From NCBI RefSeq assembly GCF_036924515.1, contig NZ_JAZHRR010000001.1, positions 6,233,001 to 6,297,000 of the forward strand: DNA of 64,000 nucleotides, written 5' to 3'. The translations under genes were made by a program, and so were the position numbers. Shown piece after piece: positions 1 to 7,825 of the stretch. Under the pieces are notes generated by a model. The model was not told the origin of the DNA and searched no databases. It saw only the letters and a program-made list of their open reading frames with translations. Positions within the stretch are counted from its first letter, which is position 1, and every line of letters begins with the position of its first letter. This DNA comes from Bradyrhizobium sp. AZCC 1610. Lineage in GTDB: Bacteria > Pseudomonadota > Alphaproteobacteria > Rhizobiales > Xanthobacteraceae.

Positions 1-552
1 ACCGATGCCACCATGCAGGGGCTTGCGGACAATGCCGCGCGGATCAGCGTGGTGGTCGATCTGATCCAGACTATCGCCTCGCAGACCAACCTGCTGGCGC
101 TGAACGCCACCATCGAGGCGGCACGCGCCGGCGACGCCGGCCGCGGCTTCGCCGTGGTCGCCTCCGAGGTGAAGAGCCTCGCCAACCAGACCGCCAAGGC
201 CACCGACGAGATCCGCCAGCAGATCGTCAGCATGCAGACGGTGACGACGACCGCGGTCTCGGCGATCAGGAACATCAGCAACACGATCAGCGAGATCAAC
301 GAGGTGACCACCGCGATCGCGGCCGCGGTCGAGGAGCAGGGTGCGGCGACGCGCGAGATCGCGCGCAACATCCAGCACGCCGCCGGCGGCACCAGCGAGG
401 TTTCCACCAACATCGTCGGTGTCTCCAGCGCCTCGTCGCAGGCCGGAACCGCCGCCGGCCAGGTGCTGACCGCCTCCGGCGCGCTGCGCCGCGAGGCCGA
501 CGTGCTGCGCGAAGAGATCGACGCGTTCCTGTCGAACATCCGGGCGGCGTAG
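1..552 (+). CDS. Methyl-accepting chemotaxis protein, C-terminal part (5' truncated by window)
   Basis: The reading frame is open from the first base and gives the last 183 residues of a chemoreceptor. The segment around window positions 60-210 encodes the highly conserved cytoplasmic hairpin tip ([20 protein letters not shown], then [19 protein letters not shown]), which binds CheW and CheA. It is followed by a helical stretch with the usual [15 protein letters not shown] pattern of the descending arm. The sensor, membrane and HAMP parts lie outside the window, so the ligand cannot be inferred. The C-terminus (FLSNIRAA) has no CheR-binding pentapeptide. The family assignment is secure; the gene is incomplete only because the window starts inside it. 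Confidence 0.95.
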   Translation, partial: TDATMQGLADNAARISVVVDLIQTIASQTNLLALNATIEAARAGDAGRGFAVVASEVKSLANQTAKATDEIRQQIVSMQTVTTTAVSAIRNISNTISEINEVTTAIAAAVEEQGAATREIARNIQHAAGGTSEVSTNIVGVSSASSQAGTAAGQVLTASGALRREADVLREEIDAFLSNIRAA

Positions 553-560
553 AAAGACAC

Positions 561-602
561 CGTCATTCCGGGGCTATGCGAAGCATAGAACCCGGAATGA
601 CG
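561..602. repeat. Intergenic palindrome (CGTCATTCCGGG type)
   Basis: A near-perfect inverted repeat begins CGTCATTCCGGGG and ends CCCGGAATGACG, with inner arms CTATGC and GCATAG around GAA. It lies 8 bases after the chemoreceptor stop. It resembles the other CGTCATTGCCGGG palindromes in the window (33310, 50193) and could also act as a transcript end, although no T-run follows. Confidence 0.75.
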
Positions 603-689
603 ACCGAACCGCCAATTCATGTCCTTTGTCCCATCCCCTATCCGTTTTTTCGGCTAGCGCGGCGCCGCCTCTACCGCTAAGCCGGTAGC

Positions 690-1751
690 ATGCATTCGAA
701 AACCGACATGGTGCAGTCCTCGGCCGAGGCACTGCGATACCCCTTCGAAAATCACCCCGGCCACGATCAGGTCGTCGAGGTGGTGCCGGGCGTGCTTTGG
801 GTCCGCCTCAAGCTGCCGTTCCGGCTCAATCACGTGAACATCTACCTGCTCGCCGACGGCGACGGCTGGGCGATGGTCGATTCCGGCTTCGGCAATGAGG
901 AATCCATTGCGGCCTGGACGACCCTGTTCGAGGGGCCGCTGCGGCATGTGAAGATCACGCGGCTGATCGTTACCCATTCGCATCCCGATCACGTCGGCCT
1001 TGCCGGATGGATCACGGAGCGCTTCGACTGCCTGCTGCAGATGTCGCAGGTCGAATATCTACAATCGGTCTATCACCAGAACCGCGGCACCGAGGAGCGG
1101 CGCAACGCGCAGCGGCTGTTCTTCCGCCGGCACGGCATGGACGAAAGCCTGACCGACAGATTGCTCGGCCGCGGCCAGGATTATTTGAAGCGAGTTTCGG
1201 TGCTGCCGCCGTCCTACCGCCGCATCTCGCATGGCGACGAGGTCGTGATCGGCACGCGGCGCTTCAAGGTGATCACCGGCGGCGGCCACGCGCTCGACCA
1301 GGTGATGCTATATTGCGCGGCCGACAAATTGTTCCTCTCGGCCGACCAGGTGCTGAGCAAGATTTCACCCAATGTCAGCGTCTGGGCGGTCGAGCCCGAC
1401 CAGAACTCGCTCGGGGAATATCTGGCCTCGCTCGCGAGCCTGACCACCACGCTGCCCTACGACGTGATGGTGCTGCCCGGCCACGGCGTGCCGTTCTACG
1501 GGCTGAAGACCCGCATCAAGCAGCTCGCCGACCATCACGAGGACCGCTGCCGCCTGATCGCCGAAGCCTGCCGGGAAGCCCCCCAAACCTCGAAGGAGCT
1601 GGTGCCCGTCGTGTTCCACAAGCACGTGCTGGACGAGCACCAGATGGGCTTTGCCGCCGGCGAACTGGTCGCGCACGTCAACTACATGCTGGTCGAGGGA
1701 CGGCTGACCTCAGAGGTTGCCGACGGCGTGCTGCGGTTCAGGACGACGTGA
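690..1751 (+). CDS. MBL-fold metallohydrolase
   Basis: A 353-residue protein of the metallo-beta-lactamase superfamily. The zinc ligands are visible as H96-x-H98-x-D100-H101 in THSHPDHVG. Further conserved positions are D64 in MVDSGFG, GGGHALDQVML near residue 200 and the final PGHG near residue 263. The C-terminal 90 residues form a helical extension like that of RNase Z/glyoxalase-II-like hydrolases (MBL plus a winged-helix-like tail). The substrate is unknown; in this family it is often a thioester or other hydrolysable ester. Cytoplasmic, no signal peptide. The last 51 codons are duplicated at 4611-4763 beyond an intervening gene. The start at 690 is the first ATG of the frame (GCATGCATTC); no strong ribosome site is visible. 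Confidence 0.88.
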   Translation: MHSKTDMVQSSAEALRYPFENHPGHDQVVEVVPGVLWVRLKLPFRLNHVNIYLLADGDGWAMVDSGFGNEESIAAWTTLFEGPLRHVKITRLIVTHSHPDHVGLAGWITERFDCLLQMSQVEYLQSVYHQNRGTEERRNAQRLFFRRHGMDESLTDRLLGRGQDYLKRVSVLPPSYRRISHGDEVVIGTRRFKVITGGGHALDQVMLYCAADKLFLSADQVLSKISPNVSVWAVEPDQNSLGEYLASLASLTTTLPYDVMVLPGHGVPFYGLKTRIKQLADHHEDRCRLIAEACREAPQTSKELVPVVFHKHVLDEHQMGFAAGELVAHVNYMLVEGRLTSEVADGVLRFRTT

Positions 1752-1843
1752 CATCCTCGAGCGCGTGCTCATACACCTAAATCCGTAAGCAACGATTCCT
1801 GCTTGGTGGCCTCATCGGCGCGCGGGCACGGTCGATGGACCGG

Positions 1844-4357
1844 TCAAACCGAGCGATTTGGCGGTCTTGATATCGGCGACCAATTCGATCTGTGTCGGGT
1901 CGACGGTGCGGCTGGAGCGGGCGTGACGGCAACTTCATCCAGATCCTGCAATCCTGGTTCCTTGGCCGGCGTCGCTGCAGACACGCCCACGAGGTTCGCT
2001 TGGCGGCTTACGACGATCGTCAATGCACAGACCAGATAGAAGCCGACGCCGAGCGCGTATGTGTTGGCGATGCCGAATTCGATCGACAAGGCCATGCCCA
2101 GCACCGACGCAACCATCGACGTAATACCGTTGGCGCTCCAGAAGAACGGATGCAGCTCCGAGTGACGGCGCCAGATACTCAGCCCGACCGGGAACATCAT
2201 TCCCATGCAGAACGCCGGGGGCGCCAGGAGCAGTACGGACAACAGAATGCGCATGTCGGTAGCTTCCGATCGCGCCCAGGTAGTGAGCAAGGTGGTCAAC
2301 AACCCCGCCGCCACGAGCGTTGTCAGGAGTGCGACAACCCTGGCGATGACTACGCCCGGTCGAGGGAAATGCGCACCGACCGTGGCGCTGCCGATCCCGC
2401 TGAAGAGAAGAATGGTGAAAAGTACGACACTGAGCCCGTAGACGGGATGTCCGAGGAAGACCATCAGCCGCTGCATCTGCGATATCTCGATCAGCATGAA
2501 GCCCATGCCGATCGCGCAAAAATACGTTACGGGTGGCGTCAGCGTTGACAGTGGCATCCGTCTCGCGAGACGAACAAAAGGATCGATGATGTAGTAGCCG
2601 CAGGCGAAAAGCGCTAGCGCGAGGAGCATCAGGGTCGTGCGGATCGCCGCATTGTTATACGAAAGGGTCGATAAGGGCTTGGTGAAAAGATCCCCGAAGC
2701 GCGACGTATAGAAGAAGAACGGATTGTCGTCTGTCGAGGGAGTGACGTTTTCCGGTAGTGATGCAAAAAAAGCCGCATCTGCCTTGCCGGACATCAATGT
2801 CGACGTGACGGCGTCAAAAGTGACATCCGGCCCCAGCAATATCTTGAAGCCCTGGGCCAGAAGTCTTTCTCGCGCACCTTGCCACTGGACATTGGTGAAG
2901 GCGTCGGGACGGGTAATCACCGTTACGATGCCGCCGACGTTCACTACGATAACATGGTTCGAAAGCTCGGCTGCTGGCACGCCTTTGCGTTGGAGCGCGC
3001 TCGCTGCGATCGCCACGAGGCGATAGAGCTCGCCGCGGTGATGCTCCGGCTCGTACCAGCGCGATATCGACAGCAGTCCGCCAGGCTTTAGCGCCCGGTA
3101 AAAATCGCTCCATGCCTCCACGGTATAGAGACGGTTCTCCGTGAGAGTTAAGCCGCCGGCGGCTGTTGCGGCCCAGGTGTCGATCAGCGATATCTGGACA
3201 AGATCGTATCGATCGGATGAATGGTTGATGTAGCTGCGGGCTTCGGCATTGACCAGCGACACGCCGGGCTGGCGATCGAGATGGCCGGAGAAATCGGCGA
3301 ACTTGTCGGTGAGGACTTCGAAGATCGCGGGATTGATCTCAATTCCGCGGATGCGCTTGGCGCCGAAATAGAGCGCGGAAAGAATGTCACGACCGCCGCC
3401 CACGCCAACGACAGCGACGTCGGCCGCTGGCTGCACCAGGTAAGCGGCATTGATGACGTCGTCCTTCAGGTAGGATAGCTTGCCAATATTGCCGTCGTAC
3501 CGGGTGATGATCGTGCCCGCATCCGCGTCGATGTCGAGATACTTCTGCTCGATTTTCGTCTCATGCGGATGGGCGAAGCCCCAGCCGAACGGACCGGTCT
3601 CGCCCATCGCGGTCACCCTGACGCGCGAGTAAGTATTCCAGCGTTCGAACAGCGTTCCCATCTGCTGGGCCCCCTTGGCCCAGAACACGCCCAGATGGCT
3701 TTTGCCGGAAACATCAAGTCCAGTGTGCACGCTGGCTGCAGCAGCCAGCGTAAGCGCGACGGCGCCGCTCAGGCGCAGGCTGCGGATGTCGCCGCTGTCC
3801 CGCACGACCAGCCAACCCGCAGCGGCGGCAAAAGCTCCGATCCACAAGGTGGCGCTCACGGGATCGACGACGAGCAATACGAAAATGACTCCGAGGCATC
3901 CGAGCGCTGCCCCTAAAAGATCGGCCGCATAGAGCCGTCCGCCGCCGTATGGCAGGCGAGTCAACAAAAGCGTTATGCAAACCCCGCTTTCGGTAAACGG
4001 CATGACGAACGTCAACGCCGCAATCGCCACGACCACCGCCACAGAGTGCTCGGGAATGACGAGCGGCGCGCACAGGAAGACAACCATTGCGCCAACGCCT
4101 GCTATCGCAAACCACGATGCGTGGCGTGCGAATTCCACTCCCACCTTTTCGGGCGTGTAGCGGGCCGGGTTGTTATAGACCTCCATCGCCCCGCGAGTCA
4201 GTCCAAGCATCGCAAGTGAAATGGCCGCAAATGCAAAATGATAATACAGCATGACGCTGAAGAAACGAGTTATCAGTATCTGGTAGGACAGCGTGGCGCA
4301 GGCCAATACAAAAATTGCAAAATAATGGCGGCCTAGAATTTTGGGGAATGCATGCAA
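1844..4357 (-). CDS. Integral membrane protein with a spermidine-synthase-like SAM-binding core
   Basis: An 837-residue protein in three parts. Residues about 10-215 hold several hydrophobic helices. Residues about 285-550 form a Rossmann-type aminopropyltransferase/methyltransferase core, with a glycine-rich loop VGVGGGRD (317-324), an acidic strand end (RGIEINP), DLVQISLIDTWA and LKPGGLLSISRW. Residues about 580-800 are again strongly hydrophobic. Proteins of this layout are annotated as spermidine-synthase-like membrane proteins, but most have no proven activity, and the polyamine substrate residues cannot be confirmed by eye. Base composition at the 5' end of the gene is far below the neighbours (27 G+C of 60 at 4201-4260, against 41 of 60 at 6301-6360 in hemA). 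This suggests acquisition. It is transcribed against the flanking genes. Confidence 0.8.
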   Translation of the reverse strand: MHAFPKILGRHYFAIFVLACATLSYQILITRFFSVMLYYHFAFAAISLAMLGLTRGAMEVYNNPARYTPEKVGVEFARHASWFAIAGVGAMVVFLCAPLVIPEHSVAVVVAIAALTFVMPFTESGVCITLLLTRLPYGGGRLYAADLLGAALGCLGVIFVLLVVDPVSATLWIGAFAAAAGWLVVRDSGDIRSLRLSGAVALTLAAAASVHTGLDVSGKSHLGVFWAKGAQQMGTLFERWNTYSRVRVTAMGETGPFGWGFAHPHETKIEQKYLDIDADAGTIITRYDGNIGKLSYLKDDVINAAYLVQPAADVAVVGVGGGRDILSALYFGAKRIRGIEINPAIFEVLTDKFADFSGHLDRQPGVSLVNAEARSYINHSSDRYDLVQISLIDTWAATAAGGLTLTENRLYTVEAWSDFYRALKPGGLLSISRWYEPEHHRGELYRLVAIAASALQRKGVPAAELSNHVIVVNVGGIVTVITRPDAFTNVQWQGARERLLAQGFKILLGPDVTFDAVTSTLMSGKADAAFFASLPENVTPSTDDNPFFFYTSRFGDLFTKPLSTLSYNNAAIRTTLMLLALALFACGYYIIDPFVRLARRMPLSTLTPPVTYFCAIGMGFMLIEISQMQRLMVFLGHPVYGLSVVLFTILLFSGIGSATVGAHFPRPGVVIARVVALLTTLVAAGLLTTLLTTWARSEATDMRILLSVLLLAPPAFCMGMMFPVGLSIWRRHSELHPFFWSANGITSMVASVLGMALSIEFGIANTYALGVGFYLVCALTIVVSRQANLVGVSAATPAKEPGLQDLDEVAVTPAPAAPSTRHRSNWSPISRPPNRSV

Positions 4358-4610
4358 GACAATGTCCTCAAGGAAATCTCGACCGACGCGCGCGATGCAG
4401 ACGTTCCGTGGACGTTGAATGAAACTCCTAACAAGCTATTGACCAGGCCATGGCCGGATCCGGTATCAAAGTCGCTGCCCGCACACGGTCGCCCAGAGCT
4501 ACTTCCCATAATGTTTGCTCGATAATTCACTCGGATGCCCATTGGTTCCGGCGGCACTTTATCGACGCCAACGGCCGCCACGATTGCTCGTGGCAGCCGC
4601 GGGCCAGGGA

Positions 4611-4763
4611 CTGGTGCCGGTCGTGTTCCGCAAGCACGTGCTCGACGAGCACCAGATGGGCTTTGCGGCCGGCGAATTGGTCGCGCACGTCAATTACATG
4701 CTGGTCGAGGGCCGCCTGACCGCAGAGGTGAGCGATGGGGTGCTGCGGTTCCGGACGACCTGA
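4611..4763 (+). pseudogene. Duplicated 3' tail of the MBL-fold hydrolase gene
   Basis: This stretch is collinear with 1599-1751, the last 51 codons of the MBL-fold gene, without gaps. Aligning the two copies by hand gives 16 mismatches in 153 bases. Only three change an amino acid (H/R, S/A, A/S), so the two versions diverged while both were under selection for protein sequence. Upstream of 4611 the similarity stops abruptly and the reading frame loses any match. It is therefore a fragment, not a working gene, and marks one edge of the inserted region 1752-4610. The frame runs on past 4735 in another register as the upstream leader of the HEAT-repeat gene. Confidence 0.85.
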
Positions 4764-4812
4764 TACTTCGGGGTGTTTGCGCGCACAGGTCAAACCCGTA
4801 AGACTGTCGCAC

Positions 4813-5457
4813 ATGTCAGACCTTGGTGTGCAATTGCCGACTACCCACGATGCCGTTCGTGAACTCGGATCGCGCGAAGATGCGGCGGCACTGAAAACCC
4901 TCGCCGTAGCCGCGGCAGTTGACGATCAATTCTTGCGACGGACGGCGCTGGAAGTTATCGGACGCCACCCAAGGGGGCGCGAACTGTCTGCCATCGTCCT
5001 GGAAGCCTTTAGGGATCCTTCCGAATATGTGGTGCGTGCGGCCTGTGAGATCGCCGAACAATGGAGGCTGCTGGAGGCACACGACCTTGTTTTGTCCCAC
5101 CTCGCGAATGCCTCTGGCGCCACGAGGCAAGCGGCAATTCGCGCGCTAGGCGCCATCTGGCGCGAGACAGATTTTCCGCCGATGTTCAACATCTACGCCA
5201 GGGATCACGAAACTGGCATTCGCAGAGAAGCCGCCTGGGTGCTGCGGCAGCGCGCCACCCCGGCAGACAGGCGAATCCTCTTCGATGCCCTGTATGTCGA
5301 TGAACTGGCCCGACACCGGGTATGGGCTTGCGAGCTTGCCGAAAGCTTATCCGGCCCAGAAATCCTGCCCGCGCTGTCATCGCTGGCTTCGGACCCTGAT
5401 GGTCACGTTCGAAAGGCGGCAGCGCGGGCCATTCAAGCAATTTCAAGCCGGGCATAG
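4813..5457 (+). CDS. HEAT-repeat protein
   Basis: A 214-residue all-helical protein made of repeated helix pairs of about 30 residues. Examples are RTALEVIGRHPRGRELS, YVVRAACEIAEQWRLLEAHD, ATRQAAIRALGAI, GIRREAAWVLRQRATPADR and HVRKAAARAIQAI. These carry the conserved Arg/Ala/Asp pattern of HEAT or PBS-lyase-like HEAT repeats. Such proteins are usually protein-binding scaffolds; bilin-lyase activity should not be inferred. No signal peptide or membrane segment. The ATG at 4813 is preferred over an in-frame upstream ATG at 4735, because the extra residues are the out-of-frame read-through of the duplicated hydrolase tail. The gene lies between that tail and hemA on the same strand; partners are unknown. 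Confidence 0.75.
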   Translation: MSDLGVQLPTTHDAVRELGSREDAAALKTLAVAAAVDDQFLRRTALEVIGRHPRGRELSAIVLEAFRDPSEYVVRAACEIAEQWRLLEAHDLVLSHLANASGATRQAAIRALGAIWRETDFPPMFNIYARDHETGIRREAAWVLRQRATPADRRILFDALYVDELARHRVWACELAESLSGPEILPALSSLASDPDGHVRKAAARAIQAISSRA

Positions 5458-5472
5458 ATCGCATCTAGCGCC

Positions 5473-5486
5473 TTGATCCGGATCAA
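5473..5486. promoter_or_regulatory. FixK/FNR-type box upstream of hemA
   Basis: The sequence TTGATCCGGATCAA is a perfect palindrome matching the FNR/FixK consensus TTGAT-N4-ATCAA. It is centred about 134 bases before the hemA start. Oxygen-responsive control of Bradyrhizobium hemA through a FixK/FNR-type site is established knowledge; that this copy works is inferred. Confidence 0.75.
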
Positions 5487-5613
5487 CATTTGCTCTGCCT
5501 AGGTAGCATCCCGGAGCGGCGCCAAAATGTGGGAATTCGCATGGACATCAAAGCTGGAAAGGCTCTAAAAAGGCGCGAAGCCAATCCGGCCGGTTCCGGT
5601 TCCAGGTCTTGTG

Positions 5614-6843
5614 ATGGATTACAGCAAATTTTTCAGTGCCGCCCTCAACCGCCTGCATGACGAGCGGCGCTATCGCGTTTTCGCCGACCTCGAACGGATC
5701 GCGGGCCGCTTCCCGCATGCGGTCTGGCACTCGCCGAAGGGTAGCCGCAATGTCGTGATCTGGTGCTCCAACGACTATCTCGGCATGGGCCAGCACCCGA
5801 AAGTGGTCGGCGCCATGGTCGAGACCGCCACAAGGGTTGGCACCGGCGCCGGCGGCACCCGCAACATCGCCGGCACCCATCATCCACTGGTGCAACTCGA
5901 ACAGGAACTGGCCGACCTGCACGGCAAGCAGGCCTCGCTGCTGTTCACCTCGGGCTACGTCTCGAACCAGACCGGCATCTCGACGATCGCCAAGCTGATT
6001 CCGAACTGCCTCATTCTATCTGACGCACTGAACCACAATTCGATGATCGAAGGCGTGCGCCAGGCCGGTTGCGAACGGCAGATTTTCCGCCACAACGACA
6101 TGGCGCATCTGGAAGAGCTCTTGATCGCGGCGGGTCCCGAACGGCCGAAGCTGATCGCCTGCGAGAGCCTCTATTCGATGGACGGCGACATAGCCCCACT
6201 CGCCAAAATCTGCGATCTCGCCGAGAAATACGGCGCCATGACCTATGTCGACGAAGTCCATGCGGTCGGCATGTACGGCCCGCGCGGCGGCGGTATTGCC
6301 GAGCGCGACGGCGTCATGCACCGCATCGACGTGCTGGAAGGCACGCTCGCCAAGGCCTTCGGCTGCCTCGGCGGCTACATCGCAGGCAACGCCGAGATCA
6401 TCGACGCGGTCCGCTCCTACGCGCCGGGCTTCATCTTCACGACAGCGCTGCCGCCGGCGATCTGTTCGGCCGCCACGGCCGCGATCCGGCATCTGAAGAC
6501 CTCGAACTGGGAGCGCGAGCGCCACCAGGACCGCGCCGCCCGCGTCAAGGCGATCCTCAGTGCCGCAGGCCTCCCCGTGATGTCGAGCGAAACCCATATC
6601 GTGCCGCTGTTCGTCGGCGACCCGGAGAAGTGCAAGCAGGCCTCCGACATGCTGCTGGAAGAGCACGACATCTATATCCAGCCGATCAACTATCCGACGG
6701 TCGCCAAGGGCACCGAGCGGCTGCGGATCACGCCCTCGCCCTACCACGACGACGGCCTGATCGATCGGCTCGCGGAAGCGCTGCTGCAGGTCTGGGACCG
6801 TCTCGGCCTGCCGCTGAAGCAGAAATCGCTGGCGGCCGAGTAA
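5614..6843 (+). CDS. hemA: 5-aminolevulinate synthase
   Basis: A 409-residue PLP enzyme that condenses glycine and succinyl-CoA to 5-aminolevulinate, the first step of the C4 haem pathway used by alphaproteobacteria. The sequence has the typical start MDYSKFF, the substrate/cofactor segment [41 protein letters not shown] with the PLP-ring aspartate, and the Schiff-base lysine K247 in [12 protein letters not shown]. Length matches the family. A GTG lies directly before the ATG at 5614; the ATG fits known homologues. A FixK-type palindrome at 5473 points to induction at low oxygen, as expected where haem demand rises for microaerobic respiration or symbiosis. The product is cytoplasmic. Confidence 0.97.
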   Translation: MDYSKFFSAALNRLHDERRYRVFADLERIAGRFPHAVWHSPKGSRNVVIWCSNDYLGMGQHPKVVGAMVETATRVGTGAGGTRNIAGTHHPLVQLEQELADLHGKQASLLFTSGYVSNQTGISTIAKLIPNCLILSDALNHNSMIEGVRQAGCERQIFRHNDMAHLEELLIAAGPERPKLIACESLYSMDGDIAPLAKICDLAEKYGAMTYVDEVHAVGMYGPRGGGIAERDGVMHRIDVLEGTLAKAFGCLGGYIAGNAEIIDAVRSYAPGFIFTTALPPAICSAATAAIRHLKTSNWERERHQDRAARVKAILSAAGLPVMSSETHIVPLFVGDPEKCKQASDMLLEEHDIYIQPINYPTVAKGTERLRITPSPYHDDGLIDRLAEALLQVWDRLGLPLKQKSLAAE

Positions 6844-7015
6844 CCCTCCCCTCCTGGGGCGTGGACTCGTTAGCGCGCAGCCGAATTCGGATTGATGCGA
6901 GTTTGATGAAGGCTGGATAGTTGGCTGCTGCCCTGATCCAATCTGCGTCATAGCCGCGACCTGCAAGCACCAAACGAACTTGTACTCGTTTGCTTTTGGC
7001 CGCTATCTTCGGATC

Positions 7016-7696
7016 ATGACCTGCTCCGTTCTTCTAGACCTCGACGGCACCTTGATCGATTCGCACCCCGGCATTTTGGCAAGCTGCCTTGCGGCACTGC
7101 GCGCCCTTGGACATGAACCGGATGAAACCCTCGATACAAGACTAAGACGTACCATCGGGCCTCCGCTCGAAGATATGATGCAAATCTTGCTGCAGTCATA
7201 CGGAGACGACAGAGTCGGTGAAGCAGTCGCTGCCTATCGTCAACATTACGGGGAAAGTGGGTTTCTCGGAAGCGTGCCTTATCCGGGAATTGGCAAATCC
7301 CTTGAAGAGATGAAGCGGACCGGATTGCGAATCTATCTCGCGACATCAAAAAGGGCGGTTTTCGCAAGCCGCATTCTGGACCATCTGAAGTTTGCCACAT
7401 ACTTCGATGGCATTCATGGCTCAGTGCCGAGCGGCGAGCTGGATCACAAGCCTGAACTGCTCGCCCATATTCTGTCTAAGCATAATCTTTCGCCGTCTCA
7501 CAGTCTGATGGTCGGGGATCGCCGATATGATATTTCCGGCGCCCATGCGGTCGGAATGCGCGGTCTTGGCGTGCTCTGGGGTTACGGTACCCGAGACGAA
7601 CTTGAAACTGCCGGCGCAGACCGGCTGGTGGATTCCCCCGCCGATCTCGCCCGTACGGTCCTCTCGATGGTCAATGGGAAGCAATCCCCGGGCTAG
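7016..7696 (+). CDS. HAD-family hydrolase, phosphoglycolate-phosphatase-like
   Basis: A 226-residue haloacid-dehalogenase-type phosphatase of subfamily IA. Motif I is DLDGTLID with D8 as nucleophile and D10 as acid/base. Motif II is the TSK of IYLATSKRA, motif III is K in the HKPEL region, and motif IV is VGDRRYDISGAH. The helical cap lies between residues about 18 and 85. The family removes phosphate from small molecules such as 2-phosphoglycolate or pyrimidine nucleotides; the actual substrate is not evident. An in-frame TTG at 6980 would add 12 residues, but the ATG at 7016 places motif I at its normal distance from the N-terminus. It stands alone between hemA and the histidine kinase. Confidence 0.85.
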   Translation: MTCSVLLDLDGTLIDSHPGILASCLAALRALGHEPDETLDTRLRRTIGPPLEDMMQILLQSYGDDRVGEAVAAYRQHYGESGFLGSVPYPGIGKSLEEMKRTGLRIYLATSKRAVFASRILDHLKFATYFDGIHGSVPSGELDHKPELLAHILSKHNLSPSHSLMVGDRRYDISGAHAVGMRGLGVLWGYGTRDELETAGADRLVDSPADLARTVLSMVNGKQSPG

Positions 7697-7825
7697 GGCA
7701 GCTACGCCCTAAATCGCTGGAAATTGGGCCGGTAGCGCGGTGCGCTGCCGGCCCAAAGCGTTTATACTCACCTCTTCCGGCCATGGCGCTAGCGCGCGTC
7801 CGATCGGAGAGGGAGACCCGCAGCG

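Noticed and set aside
4515..4763. 82-residue frame ending in a good MBL-fold tail
   Set aside because: Only the last 51 codons match; the upstream part has no similarity and no ribosome site. Kept as a gene fragment and not as a CDS.
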